Notes: generated from the sequence alone by a model not told the origin. Positions 1 through 7,380 are shown, counted from the first letter of the stretch. The stretch is DNA of 13,159 nt from Cardiobacteriales bacterium (GCA_030150565.1 JASLFR010000112.1:1-13159), one strand, 5' to 3'. A program made the numbers and translations.

Positions 1-1007
1 GCATTCTCAGGGAGATAATCGAAGAGGGTGGGAGGGGGCTCACCTGCTGCTCTCCCTGAGAGGTAGCGGGAGTAGTTCTCGATCCCTTGACAGTAGCCGA
101 GCTCTAAGATCATCTCAATATCGAAACGGGTTCTCTGCTCAATTCGTTGCGCTTCTAAAAGTCTCCCTTGCGCTTGTAGATCCTTCAATCGAATCTGGAG
201 CTCCGATTTTATCGACTCGACCGCCTCTAAAAGAGTTGCACGGGGGGTGACGTAGTGGGTAGATGGGTAGATAGTTAAGCGCTCAACATTGCGGGAGACG
301 GAGCCCGTTAAGGGATCGAAGAAGGAGAGCGCCTCAATCTCATCATCAAAGAGCTCTACACGAACAGCATCTCGCTCAGAGTCGGCGGGAAAGATATCGA
401 TCACCTCTCCACGAACCCGAAAACTTCCCCGCTCTAAAACCGCATCATTGCGGCTATATTGAAGATCGATCAGGCGGCGGATAATCTCTCTTTGATCGAT
501 TAAATCCCCCCGAACAAGATGAAGAATCATCGCCATGTAGTGATCTTTATCGCCAAGTCCGTAGATCGCTGAAACAGTGGCGACAATAATGGTATCTCTA
601 CGCTCCAAGATCGCTTTTGTAGCAGAAAGGCGCATCTGTTCAATATGATCATTTACAGAAGCATCCTTTTCGATAAAGGTATCGGAGGCGGGAACGTACG
701 CTTCAGGCTGATAATAATCGTAATAGGAGACGAAGTACTCCACCGCATTTTCAGGAAAGAACGCCTTCATCTCCCCATAGAGTTGGGCTGCGAGCGTCTT
801 ATTGGGGGCTAAAATCATAGCGGGGCGCTGGGTGTTTTGGATCACATTTGCCATTGTGAAGGTTTTCCCCGACCCTGTTACCCCAAGAAGCGTCTGATAG
901 GCGAGCCCATCATTTAACCCCTCTGTAAGCGCTTTTATCGCCTTTGGTTGATCGCCTGCTGGAGAATATTCTGTGGTGAGCTTGAAATCCTTCCCTTTCG
1001 TCATCAT
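1..1007 (-). CDS. uvrB: UvrABC excinuclease subunit B, N-terminal half (cut by left edge)
   Basis: UvrB is the damage-verifying helicase-like subunit of nucleotide excision repair. It is loaded by UvrA and recruits UvrC for incision. My translation of the minus strand from ATG at 1007 gives 335 residues with no stop, running off the left edge; the family is usually about 670 residues, so half is missing. Visible signatures are the Walker A motif GVTGSGKT (residues 42-49), motif Ia APNKTLAAQLY (67-77) and the aromatic beta-hairpin that clamps DNA, YYDYYQPEAY (95-104). The window ends just before the expected Walker B region. The opening residues MMTKGKDFKLTTEYSPAGDQ match the known N-terminus well; ATG at 1004 is an equally possible start. 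AGGGG lies about 9 bases upstream of 1007. The gene diverges from lon. I see no LexA box (CTGT-N8-ACAG) in the 171-bp gap, so SOS control is not evident here. Confidence 0.97.
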   Translation of the reverse strand, partial: MMTKGKDFKLTTEYSPAGDQPKAIKALTEGLNDGLAYQTLLGVTGSGKTFTMANVIQNTQRPAMILAPNKTLAAQLYGEMKAFFPENAVEYFVSYYDYYQPEAYVPASDTFIEKDASVNDHIEQMRLSATKAILERRDTIIVATVSAIYGLGDKDHYMAMILHLVRGDLIDQREIIRRLIDLQYSRNDAVLERGSFRVRGEVIDIFPADSERDAVRVELFDDEIEALSFFDPLTGSVSRNVERLTIYPSTHYVTPRATLLEAVESIKSELQIRLKDLQAQGRLLEAQRIEQRTRFDIEMILELGYCQGIENYSRYLSGRAAGEPPPTLFDYLPEN

Positions 1008-1075
1008 ATTGGTGAGCCCCTCAATCCCTCTTAGGTGAAAATAATTCACTATATCATAGGATAAGCGCGCAAAAG

Positions 1076-1112
1076 GTGGCGTTGGCCACTATAATGAAGT
1101 CTCTATTAGAGA
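1076..1112 (+). promoter_or_regulatory. Putative lon promoter -10 flanked by two short dyads
   Basis: A perfect TATAAT lies at 1090-1095, but the position 17 bases upstream (GCGCAA, 1067-1072) is a poor -35. No convincing sigma-32 (CTTGAAA / CCCCAT) pair is visible, although lon is heat-shock controlled in many bacteria. Two inverted repeats surround the -10. GTGGC-GTTG-GCCAC (1076-1089) lies directly upstream. TCTCTA-T-TAGAGA (1100-1112) spans the expected transcription start. Their placement suits operator sites, but no regulator is known. The rest of the uvrB-lon gap holds only the ribosome binding sites. Confidence 0.4.
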
Positions 1113-1178
1113 GAAGAATTACTGATTAAATGGTGTTTTTGCAGGGGCGAAAATACCCGTAATGTGGAGTTATAAAAT

Positions 1179-3662
1179 ATGTCTCAAGAGCATGAGAAGA
1201 AAATAAATGAGCCGATCGATACAGGCGAGCCCGTTGAGCAGGAGATCTATCCGCTGCTCGCGTTGCGGGATCTTGTTGTCTATCCTGGCGCTACTGTGCC
1301 TCTTTTGATTGGACGCCCGCTCTCATTAGGTGCTTTAGCGGTCGCCCCTACTTTTGGTCAGAAGGTTGCCCTCATTACGCAGCGAGATTCCGAGAGCCAC
1401 GAGATCAATATGGAGACGCTCTATCACTACGGTGTGATTGGTGAGATTATTGAGGAGCTCCCCTTTGAAGGAAAATATAAGATCTTAGTGGATGCAATTG
1501 AGCGGGTGAAGCTTGTGAAGACCACTAAGCGAGCTCGTAAAATTGGGGATGAGCGGCACGATTTTGTCTTAGCGACCGTTGAAGCTGCACCAATTGAGCG
1601 AGCATTAACTAAAAATTTAGAAGATGTCTACGTTAAGGTGATAAAGCGCCTCTTCTCCGATTATGCGGAGTTGACCAAAGTCGCCAAAGATCTACAAAAG
1701 ATTGTGGATGATGAGCGCTCACTTGAGGCGTTGATGCTGGTAATGCTTGAGAATCTCAATCTAACCGCAGCAGAGCGGCAGGAGATTCTTGAAGAGGAGA
1801 CGCTTAAAGAGGCGAGTAAAGCGCTGATCGCTCGTTTGACAGAGCAGATCGATATTGCGCAGACCCAGAAGAGAATTCAGCTTCTGGTGCAGAATCAGGT
1901 CTCTAAGAATCAGCGGGAGTATTATCTTAATGAGCAGATGAAGGCGATCTCTAAAGAGCTCGATGATCTGAGCAATAATGGCCGCTCAGAGCTCGATCAG
2001 CTTGAAGAGGATATTCGCAACGCAAAAATGCCTAAAGAGGCTGAAGAGAAGGGGCTAGCGGAGATTAAGCGTCTGCGCTCAATGCCTACTATGTCGGCAG
2101 AGGGAACCGTCTCTCGTACCTATATTGATTGGCTTTTGAAAATGCCTTGGAATGAGCGTTCACGCCTCCGTTATGGGCTTGTGCGAGCGCAAAAGGTGCT
2201 CGATAATCACCACTCAGGATTGCAGAAGGTGAAGGATCACATCCTCGAGCATCTAGCTGTGATTAGCCATACTCGTACCAAAAAGGGGAATGTGCTCTGC
2301 TTTATCGGACCGCCTGGAGTGGGTAAGACCTCTCTTGCACGCTCTATAGCAGAGGCGACAGGGCGGGAATTTGTTCGTATGAGTCTTGGTGGTGTCCGTG
2401 ATGAGGCGGAGATTCGGGGGCATCGTCGTACCTATATTGGGGCGATGCCAGGTAAATTGGTACAGCTACTGAGTAAAGCGAAAACAAAGAACCCCCTTAT
2501 TCTATTAGATGAGTTGGATAAGACCGCTTCTGATCATCGGGGAGATCCTGCAGATGCCCTCTTAGAGGTGCTCGATCCTGAGCAGAATGATACCTTTATG
2601 GATCACTATCTCGATACAGATGTGGATCTCTCTGAGGTGATGTTTATCGCAACGGCTAATAGCTACAATATTCCGCCAGCCCTTAGGGATCGTATGGATA
2701 TTATAGAGCTCTCAAGCTATACCGAGCTTGAGAAACTCGATATTGCTAAAGAGCATCTCATTCCTAAAGTATTGAGTGAGAATAAGATTGAGAAGAGTGA
2801 GCTTCGTTTTAGTGACGAGATTATCCTTGCGCTTATTCAAGGGTATACAAAAGAGGCGGGTGTTCGTAACTTAACCCGTCTTTTTGAGACGATCGTGCGT
2901 AAATTTATTAAGGAGCGTCTACTCGATAAAGAGAAGCGAGCGATGAAGCTCGATTTTGATGAAGCGAAGATGCATCAATATCTTGGTGCGGTCCGTTATA
3001 GTTACGGAGAGAAGGAGAAGAATAACGAAGTTGGGTATGTAAATGGCCTTGCGTGGACCTCTGTTGGGGGTGATCTGCTCGGTATTGAGGTGGAGTTGAT
3101 GCCAGGTAACGGACAGCTCATCACAACGGGGAGTCTTGGCGATGTGATGAAGGAATCGATGCGTACTGCGTTAACGGTGATTCGAGCTCGCAGTAATCAG
3201 TTTGATCTACCGATCGATTTCCATAAGCAGTGGGATATCCATGTGCATGCGCCTGATGGAGCAACACCCAAAGATGGACCTAGCGCAGGCTCTGCGATTA
3301 CGCTTGCGATGCTCTCAGCGCTCCTCAATATTCCTGTTCGTTCCGATATCGCTATGACGGGGGAAGTGAGTCTTCGTGGACATGTTCTTCCAATCGGCGG
3401 GCTAAAAGAGAAGCTAATTGCAGCAGAGCGGGCAGGCATTCGTGAGGTTTTAATCCCTAAGAAGAATGAGAAGAATCTTGAAGATGTGCCTGAAAATGTG
3501 CTCAATGCGTTAAAGATTACTCTTGTAGAGTCGATTGATGAGGTCTTCGATGCAGGATTGACGGAGCGATTCATCCCTAAAACGGAAGTTGAACCCTTCA
3601 GCGGCTTCTATCCACTCCCTAAAAGAGTAGAAATCGACAAAAATAAGCTTGAAACCGTCTAA
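1179..3662 (+). CDS. lon: ATP-dependent protease La (Lon)
   Basis: Lon is a cytoplasmic homohexameric AAA+ serine protease that unfolds and degrades misfolded and regulatory proteins. At 827 residues it is longer than E. coli Lon (784), with roughly 20 extra residues at each end. The N-terminal substrate-binding LON domain covers about residues 23-225 and is followed by a coiled-coil linker. The AAA+ module has Walker A GPPGVGKT (377-384) and Walker B LILLDELDK with D444/E445. The protease domain has the catalytic Ser702 in PKDGPSAG and Lys745 in GGLKEK, the expected Ser-Lys dyad 43 residues apart. All catalytic residues are intact. The start ATG has GGAG at 1166-1169, nine bases upstream. 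It diverges from uvrB, and hup follows, an order seen in many proteobacteria. The C-terminal tail (about 798-827) is less conserved and charged. Confidence 0.98.
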   Translation: MSQEHEKKINEPIDTGEPVEQEIYPLLALRDLVVYPGATVPLLIGRPLSLGALAVAPTFGQKVALITQRDSESHEINMETLYHYGVIGEIIEELPFEGKYKILVDAIERVKLVKTTKRARKIGDERHDFVLATVEAAPIERALTKNLEDVYVKVIKRLFSDYAELTKVAKDLQKIVDDERSLEALMLVMLENLNLTAAERQEILEEETLKEASKALIARLTEQIDIAQTQKRIQLLVQNQVSKNQREYYLNEQMKAISKELDDLSNNGRSELDQLEEDIRNAKMPKEAEEKGLAEIKRLRSMPTMSAEGTVSRTYIDWLLKMPWNERSRLRYGLVRAQKVLDNHHSGLQKVKDHILEHLAVISHTRTKKGNVLCFIGPPGVGKTSLARSIAEATGREFVRMSLGGVRDEAEIRGHRRTYIGAMPGKLVQLLSKAKTKNPLILLDELDKTASDHRGDPADALLEVLDPEQNDTFMDHYLDTDVDLSEVMFIATANSYNIPPALRDRMDIIELSSYTELEKLDIAKEHLIPKVLSENKIEKSELRFSDEIILALIQGYTKEAGVRNLTRLFETIVRKFIKERLLDKEKRAMKLDFDEAKMHQYLGAVRYSYGEKEKNNEVGYVNGLAWTSVGGDLLGIEVELMPGNGQLITTGSLGDVMKESMRTALTVIRARSNQFDLPIDFHKQWDIHVHAPDGATPKDGPSAGSAITLAMLSALLNIPVRSDIAMTGEVSLRGHVLPIGGLKEKLIAAERAGIREVLIPKKNEKNLEDVPENVLNALKITLVESIDEVFDAGLTERFIPKTEVEPFSGFYPLPKRVEIDKNKLETV

Positions 3663-3667
3663 TCTGC

Positions 3668-3696
3668 TTGACTTGAGATAGTTTCAGACGTATAAA
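3668..3696 (+). promoter_or_regulatory. Near-consensus sigma-70 promoter for hup
   Basis: TTGACT (3668-3673) and TATAAA (3691-3696) are separated by exactly 17 bases. The promoter begins only six bases after the lon stop codon, so hup can be transcribed independently of lon. The predicted start near 3703 leaves a leader of about 78 bases before the hup ATG at 3782. Confidence 0.8.
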
Positions 3697-3713
3697 ACTA
3701 TACAAACATTTGG

Positions 3714-3754
3714 GGCATTACTAAAAGTGGGTGTGATGCCTTGTTTAATTTTCT
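3714..3754 (+). promoter_or_regulatory. Hairpin with U-rich tail in the hup leader
   Basis: GGCATTAC (3714-3721) pairs with GTGATGCC (3733-3740): eight base pairs, one of them a wobble, around an 11-base loop. TTGTTTAATTTTCTT follows. It resembles a weak intrinsic terminator for lon, yet it lies downstream of the hup promoter and is therefore also in the hup leader RNA. It could be a partial terminator or attenuator, or simply a stabilising 5' structure. Confidence 0.45.
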
Positions 3755-3781
3755 TAACCCCTGAAAAATAGGTGCAAAAGT

Positions 3782-4060
3782 ATGAATAAGACAGAACTCG
3801 TTGCAGCGATTGCTGAAGAAACAGAGATGACTAAAGTTGCAGCTGCAAAAGCAGTAGATGCAATGATGAAAGTAGTAACCGAGACCTTAGCAAAAGGTGA
3901 GAGCGTTACTTTAATCGGTTTTGGTACATTTGTTGTACGTGATCGTGCAGCACGTGTTGGTCGTGACCCACGCAATCCAGAGAAAGAGATCAAAATCCCA
4001 GCATCTAAAGTACCTGCGTTCCGTGCTGGTAAAGGTCTTAAACAAGCAGTTAATAACTAA
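3782..4060 (+). CDS. hup: DNA-binding protein HU
   Basis: HU is a small nucleoid protein that binds and bends DNA as a dimer with little sequence specificity. At 92 residues it has normal length (about 90). The N-terminal helical dimerisation part spans residues 1-40. The GFGTF turn is at 46-50, and the DNA-wrapping arm carries GRDPRNP (60-66), whose proline is the residue that intercalates into DNA in HU/IHF proteins. The C-terminal FRAGKGLK helix follows. The sequence is HU rather than IHF, closest to the HU-beta type, which is also the type usually found behind lon. The start has AGGTG at 3770-3774, seven bases before ATG. It has its own promoter (3668-3696) and terminator (about 4097-4131), so it is probably mostly a single-gene transcript, as expected for a highly expressed nucleoid protein. 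Confidence 0.97.
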   Translation: MNKTELVAAIAEETEMTKVAAAKAVDAMMKVVTETLAKGESVTLIGFGTFVVRDRAARVGRDPRNPEKEIKIPASKVPAFRAGKGLKQAVNN

Positions 4061-4072
4061 TTAACTCACCGT

Positions 4073-4131
4073 TGTGGGCATTTGAGCTCACAGATAAAAG
4101 AGGCTCTGAGATCTTCAGAGTCTTTTTTTTT
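4073..4131 (+). terminator. Intrinsic terminator of hup
   Basis: AGAGGCTCTGA (4099-4109) and TCAGAGTCTTT (4115-4125) form an 11-bp stem with two G-U wobbles and the five-base loop GATCT. Nine consecutive T residues (4123-4131) close it. A second small hairpin, TGTGGGC (4073-4079) with GCTCACA (4086-4092), precedes it without a T-run of its own. This is the strongest terminator in the window. Confidence 0.88.
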
Positions 4132-4155
4132 CCAATATTTTTATGGAGAGAGAGA

Positions 4156-4719
4156 ATGAGCGAACCTAAAATTACCTATGCGCTGCTTCAAGAGCAGTTT
4201 AAGGGCTTCAATCTTGCAGAGGCTCATGGCATTTTAACGGCACTTGCAGCGATGGATGAGGAGAACCTATTGGAGCGATGGAAAAAAGAGGTGGAGCGAA
4301 TCAATCATGATGAAGCGCCCCTCAATCAGGAGATCTTAGCGATTCTTCATGAGCAGCTAATGGCCGATTTCGATTCAGGGGAGTTTAAACTGACCCTTCT
4401 TCTGCCTGAAGAGGAGCATTTCTATGAGCGCGCGGCCGCATTTGCACTCTGGTGCAGTGGATATCTCTACGGATTTGGGGTGAGTCAACTCGATCCTAAT
4501 CAGCTTGATGAGGATGGGCAGGAGGTGCTCGATCTTTTAGGGCAATTTACTCAGCTCGATTTAGGGGAGCTGGAGGAGGAGGCAACACTCGATGCTCGTT
4601 TAGAGTTAGAAGAGCTGATTGAGTTTGCTCGTGTTGGCGCGATGCTACTCTACTATCAGTACGCCGAGCCTCGCCCCGATAATGAGCCGATCCATATTCC
4701 TGAAGAGACGATTCAGTAA
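4156..4719 (+). CDS. ygfB: UPF0149 (YgfB/YecA) family protein
   Basis: This 187-residue acidic cytoplasmic protein matches the YgfB group of UPF0149 in length (E. coli YgfB is about 190) and in its conserved stretches. These are the N-terminal LAEAHGILTAL (about 20-30), the central ERAAAFALWCSGYLYGFGVS helix and the C-terminal LEELIEFARVGAMLL segment. The molecular function of the family is poorly defined; in Pseudomonas aeruginosa YgfB has been linked to control of amidase expression and beta-lactam resistance. I chose ATG 4156 because a purine-rich GGAGAGAGAGA stretch (4145-4155) runs up to it. A longer frame from TTG 4072 would be translated through the hup terminator and is unlikely. It heads a tight cluster with tatD (6-bp gap). 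No clear promoter fits between the terminator and the gene. Confidence 0.88.
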   Translation: MSEPKITYALLQEQFKGFNLAEAHGILTALAAMDEENLLERWKKEVERINHDEAPLNQEILAILHEQLMADFDSGEFKLTLLLPEEEHFYERAAAFALWCSGYLYGFGVSQLDPNQLDEDGQEVLDLLGQFTQLDLGELEEEATLDARLELEELIEFARVGAMLLYYQYAEPRPDNEPIHIPEETIQ

Positions 4720-4725
4720 TCAATT

Positions 4726-5502
4726 ATGTGGATCGATACCCATATCCATCTAGATGATGAGCGTTATCGAGAGAGCCTTCCTCAACTCTTGGAAGAGGGG
4801 AGAGCGGCAGGTATTGCTCATTGGATTATCCCCGCAACTGATGAGGGGAATTTTGAAGAGGTCGCAACCATTGCAAGAGAGGAGCCCGATTGCTCCGCAG
4901 CCTTTGGCCTACACCCCTATTTTATGGAGCGTCATACAGAGCGTGCTTTTAAAGCGTTAGTAGAACGGTTAGAGCTGGGAAGTGCGGTGGCTATTGGGGA
5001 GTGTGGGCTCGATTTTGCAATTCCCCACGCTCAAAAAGAGCAGGAAGCGCTCTTCTATCGCCATATTGAGCTTGCAGAGGAGTACGATCTCCCCCTTATT
5101 ATTCATGGGCGTAAAAGTTACGATCAAATTTTAAAAGCTCTTCGAAGAGCACCAAAGGTGAGGGGGGTTTGCCACAGCTTTATTGGGAGTGAACAGCAGG
5201 CAGATCAGCTTCTTGAACTTGGATTTTATCTAGGGTTTGGGGGGGCTGCGACTTATGAGCGAGCTAAAAAATTGGCGCGTATTATTAAAAAAATGCCACT
5301 CAATCGCCTTCTTTTAGAGACGGATGCTCCCTTTCAGCCGAGTAGTAATACCGAGCGGGGGGTACTCTACCGTCCGATAGGATTACTCGATGTTGCAACA
5401 AAAATCGCCCAACTGCGTGAAATTTCGTTATCATTATTGAGCGAGGTAACGAGCGAGAATGCGCAGTTACTCTTTTCATTATCTAATAAACCCATGACGT
5501 GA
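4726..5502 (+). CDS. tatD: TatD family metal-dependent hydrolase (DNase)
   Basis: TatD-family proteins are TIM-barrel metal-dependent hydrolases; several are 3'-5' DNases involved in DNA repair or fragmentation. At 258 residues the length is typical (about 255-265). The metal ligands are all visible: DTHIHLD with His6 and His8, Glu92 in GECGLDF, His127 in IIHGRKS, His150 in GVCHSF and Asp200 in LLLETDAPF. The family has several paralogues (TatD, YcfH, YjjV); I cannot settle which by eye. It starts six bases after the ygfB stop, so its ribosome binding site must lie inside the end of ygfB (GAAGAGAC) and expression is probably coupled. The stop TGA shares its A with the ATG of the next gene. 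No tatABC genes are nearby. Confidence 0.9.
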   Translation: MWIDTHIHLDDERYRESLPQLLEEGRAAGIAHWIIPATDEGNFEEVATIAREEPDCSAAFGLHPYFMERHTERAFKALVERLELGSAVAIGECGLDFAIPHAQKEQEALFYRHIELAEEYDLPLIIHGRKSYDQILKALRRAPKVRGVCHSFIGSEQQADQLLELGFYLGFGGAATYERAKKLARIIKKMPLNRLLLETDAPFQPSSNTERGVLYRPIGLLDVATKIAQLREISLSLLSEVTSENAQLLFSLSNKPMT

Positions 5503-6650
5503 TGAGTATGATTATTACAACCCCAATAACTGAGTTATTTTCATTACAAAAACCGATTCTGCAGATGCCCTCATTAATGCCGCAATCCCCAACCTTAATT
5601 GCACAGGTGGCAAATGAGGGGGGATTAGGTGTGATTAGTAGCGCTTTTATGAGTAAAGAGGCGCTCCAATCATTGCTAATTAAGGTAAAAGAGGAGACGG
5701 AAGGGGCGCTTGCGATCCATATTTTAGCGCATGATTTTACTCTAAAAGAGGGGGACGAAGAGGCGTATAGAGCGGCTATTGAGCGGGCGCAACCTCTAAG
5801 TCGAGCGCTCTCACTAACAGAGCAGGAGATTGATAAAGTGAAGGAGAATCCCCCCCAATTTATCACTCCATTAGAGGCGTTAGATGTTGCAGAGGCTGCT
5901 GATATTAAGACGGTGATTGTCTCATTTGGGCAGCTCGATCAACCCTTGATTGAGGCTCTAAAAGAGCGTGATTTTAAGATTATTGCACACTCTACCCATA
6001 TGCTTGAGGCGCTTTTGTGGGAGGAGATTGGGGCAGATGCCCATCTTCTACAATCATCAGAAGCGGGTGGACTCTCTCCCTCCTTTATGGGGGATAGTAG
6101 CGAGCGATTGATGCAGAGCTCCGATCTGCTATTAGCGCAAGGGAGTGAGTTACTCTCAAAACCGCTTATTATTGCGGCAGATCTTTTTCGACATGGTGAT
6201 TTTGTTGCAAAATTAGCGCAAGGGGCTGCAGGTGTGGCGCTCGATTCTGCTCTGCTTATGAGTCAGGAATCTGCATTGACAGGTGCGCAGAAAGCGGTTG
6301 TTTGGGAGAGTAATGAGTACGATTCTATCGTTACAGAGGAGTGGAGCGGGCGGCTTGGGCGTGTATTGATGAATGATGGGTTGCGTACTATTCAGAAGTG
6401 TCGTGGCGCTGTGCCCCCATTCCCGATACAACATCTTGCATCTACACAACTTTTAGCCGCAGCTCCTAAAGCTGAGTTAGTAGCGCAATATGCACCGCTT
6501 TGGCTTGGTGCGAATGCTCCTTTTTGCTTAGATCTCTCTGTTAAAGAGCTCTTTGACTGGTTAGTTAGCGGTTCGCTCCCTCAACCAGAGGCGGAGGATG
6601 AGCTACCGCTTCCCCCAAAAGATAATAGCGAGTTACTCGCTCAAGGGTAG
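5502..6650 (+). CDS. Divergent nitronate monooxygenase / FabK-like flavoprotein family
   Basis: The 382 residues resemble the nitronate monooxygenase (2-nitropropane dioxygenase) family of FMN TIM barrels. The N-terminus KPILQMPSLMPQSPTLIAQVANEGGLGVISS (about 17-47; conserved core VANEGGLG, 36-43) and a later EAGG (187-190) are recognisable. Key positions differ from the family: the usual catalytic His of EAGGH is Leu191. The GG phosphate-binding loop is replaced by AADLF (about 225-229), and the usual GT of the last FMN loop is DS (248-249). The protein may bind flavin weakly or not at all, so an oxidation reaction should not be assumed. The C-terminal 20 residues are Pro/Glu-rich. ATG 5502 overlaps the tatD stop by one base (TGATG), implying translational coupling; ATG 5508 is an alternative and GTG 5499 is less likely. 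It is the last gene of the ygfB-tatD cluster and ends before a bidirectional terminator. Confidence 0.72.
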   Translation: MSMIITTPITELFSLQKPILQMPSLMPQSPTLIAQVANEGGLGVISSAFMSKEALQSLLIKVKEETEGALAIHILAHDFTLKEGDEEAYRAAIERAQPLSRALSLTEQEIDKVKENPPQFITPLEALDVAEAADIKTVIVSFGQLDQPLIEALKERDFKIIAHSTHMLEALLWEEIGADAHLLQSSEAGGLSPSFMGDSSERLMQSSDLLLAQGSELLSKPLIIAADLFRHGDFVAKLAQGAAGVALDSALLMSQESALTGAQKAVVWESNEYDSIVTEEWSGRLGRVLMNDGLRTIQKCRGAVPPFPIQHLASTQLLAAAPKAELVAQYAPLWLGANAPFCLDLSVKELFDWLVSGSLPQPEAEDELPLPPKDNSELLAQG

Positions 6651-6671
6651 CGCTTATTCTTATTAAATGAT

Positions 6672-6709
6672 AAAAGAGCCCCAATCTTAATGAGAGGGGC
6701 TCTCTTTTT
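6672..6709. terminator. Bidirectional terminator between convergent clusters
   Basis: AGAGCCCC (6675-6682) pairs perfectly with GGGGCTCT (6696-6703), and the loop can add a small TCT/AGA helix. TTTTT follows on the plus strand (6705-6709). On the minus strand AAAA at 6672-6675 gives a short U-run. It can therefore end both the plus-strand ygfB-tatD cluster and the minus-strand nth cluster. The nth stop codon lies in the plus-side T-run. Confidence 0.85.
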
Positions 6710-7376
6710 ATTCATCACTCTTCTCTTTGAATTGGCAGAGATTATAGACGGTACAGGCACTACAGCGCGGTTTTCGAGCGACGCAGATGTAGCGACCATG
6801 CAGAATCAGCCAGTGGTGCGCATCGAGCAGGAACTCCTTTGGAATGCGTTTGACCAATTTATCCTCCACTTCACGCACATTTTTTCCAGGCGCTAATCCT
6901 GTACGATTGGAGAGTCGAAAGATATGGGTGTCAACCGCCATAACAGGTTTTCCAAAAGCGGTATTTAAGACGACATTTGCCGTTTTTCGCCCCACACCTG
7001 GAAGCGCTTCAAGCTCCTCTCTTGTTTCTGGCACCTCTCCGTTGTGGCGTTCGATAAGGAGCTCACAGGTGCGGTACAGATTTTTAGCTTTTGTATTGAA
7101 GAGGCCGATTGTTTTGATGTAATCACGTATTTTATCTTCACCAAGCGCCACCATCTTTTCAGGGGTATTAGCAACGGCAAAGAGGGGCCCTGTCGCCTTA
7201 TTAACTCCAACATCGGTCGCTTGAGCAGAGAGAAGAACCGCTACCAGTAATTCAAAATCGGAGTGGTAGATCAGTTCCGTTTTAGGATTAGGATTTTCCG
7301 CTCGAAGAGAGGTGAAAAATTGGATAATCTCCTCTTTTGTCATGAGGCGCTGATATAGCTTTTTAGATCTGCTCAT
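6708..7376 (-). CDS. nth: Endonuclease III
   Basis: Nth is a bifunctional DNA glycosylase/AP lyase that removes oxidised pyrimidines in base excision repair. The protein aligns without gaps to E. coli Nth over nearly its full length. The helix-hairpin-helix LPGVGRKTANVV contains the catalytic Lys (K120 in E. coli numbering), and VDTHIFR contains the catalytic Asp (D138). The C-terminal [4Fe-4S] ligands follow the exact C-x6-C-x2-C-x5-C pattern. ATG 7376, four bases after the rnfB-like stop, gives 222 residues; ATG 7343 gives 211, exactly the E. coli length, and is a serious alternative. Neither has a strong ribosome binding site. The frame extends upstream to 7421 inside rnfB, but that extension is not supported. 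It is last in a four-gene minus-strand cluster; in E. coli nth likewise closes the rsx (rnf) operon. Confidence 0.96.
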   Translation of the reverse strand: MSRSKKLYQRLMTKEEIIQFFTSLRAENPNPKTELIYHSDFELLVAVLLSAQATDVGVNKATGPLFAVANTPEKMVALGEDKIRDYIKTIGLFNTKAKNLYRTCELLIERHNGEVPETREELEALPGVGRKTANVVLNTAFGKPVMAVDTHIFRLSNRTGLAPGKNVREVEDKLVKRIPKEFLLDAHHWLILHGRYICVARKPRCSACTVYNLCQFKEKSDE

Positions 7377-7380
7377 AATG

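Noticed and set aside
1008..1178. LexA/SOS box for uvrB
   Set aside because: No CTGT-N8-ACAG or close variant is present in the gap.
3197..3574. 125-codon open frame on the minus strand inside lon
   Set aside because: It is antisense to the conserved protease domain, is Ser/Arg-rich as expected of a shadow frame, and has no ribosome binding site that I can support.
4072..4155. 28-residue N-terminal extension of the ygfB-like gene from TTG 4072
   Set aside because: It would be translated through the hup terminator hairpin and T-run, gives low-quality sequence rich in Phe, and ATG 4156 has a better ribosome binding site.
5483..5866. 127-codon minus-strand frame over the start of the monooxygenase-like gene
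   Set aside because: It is a shadow of a recognisable plus-strand coding region and matches no family.
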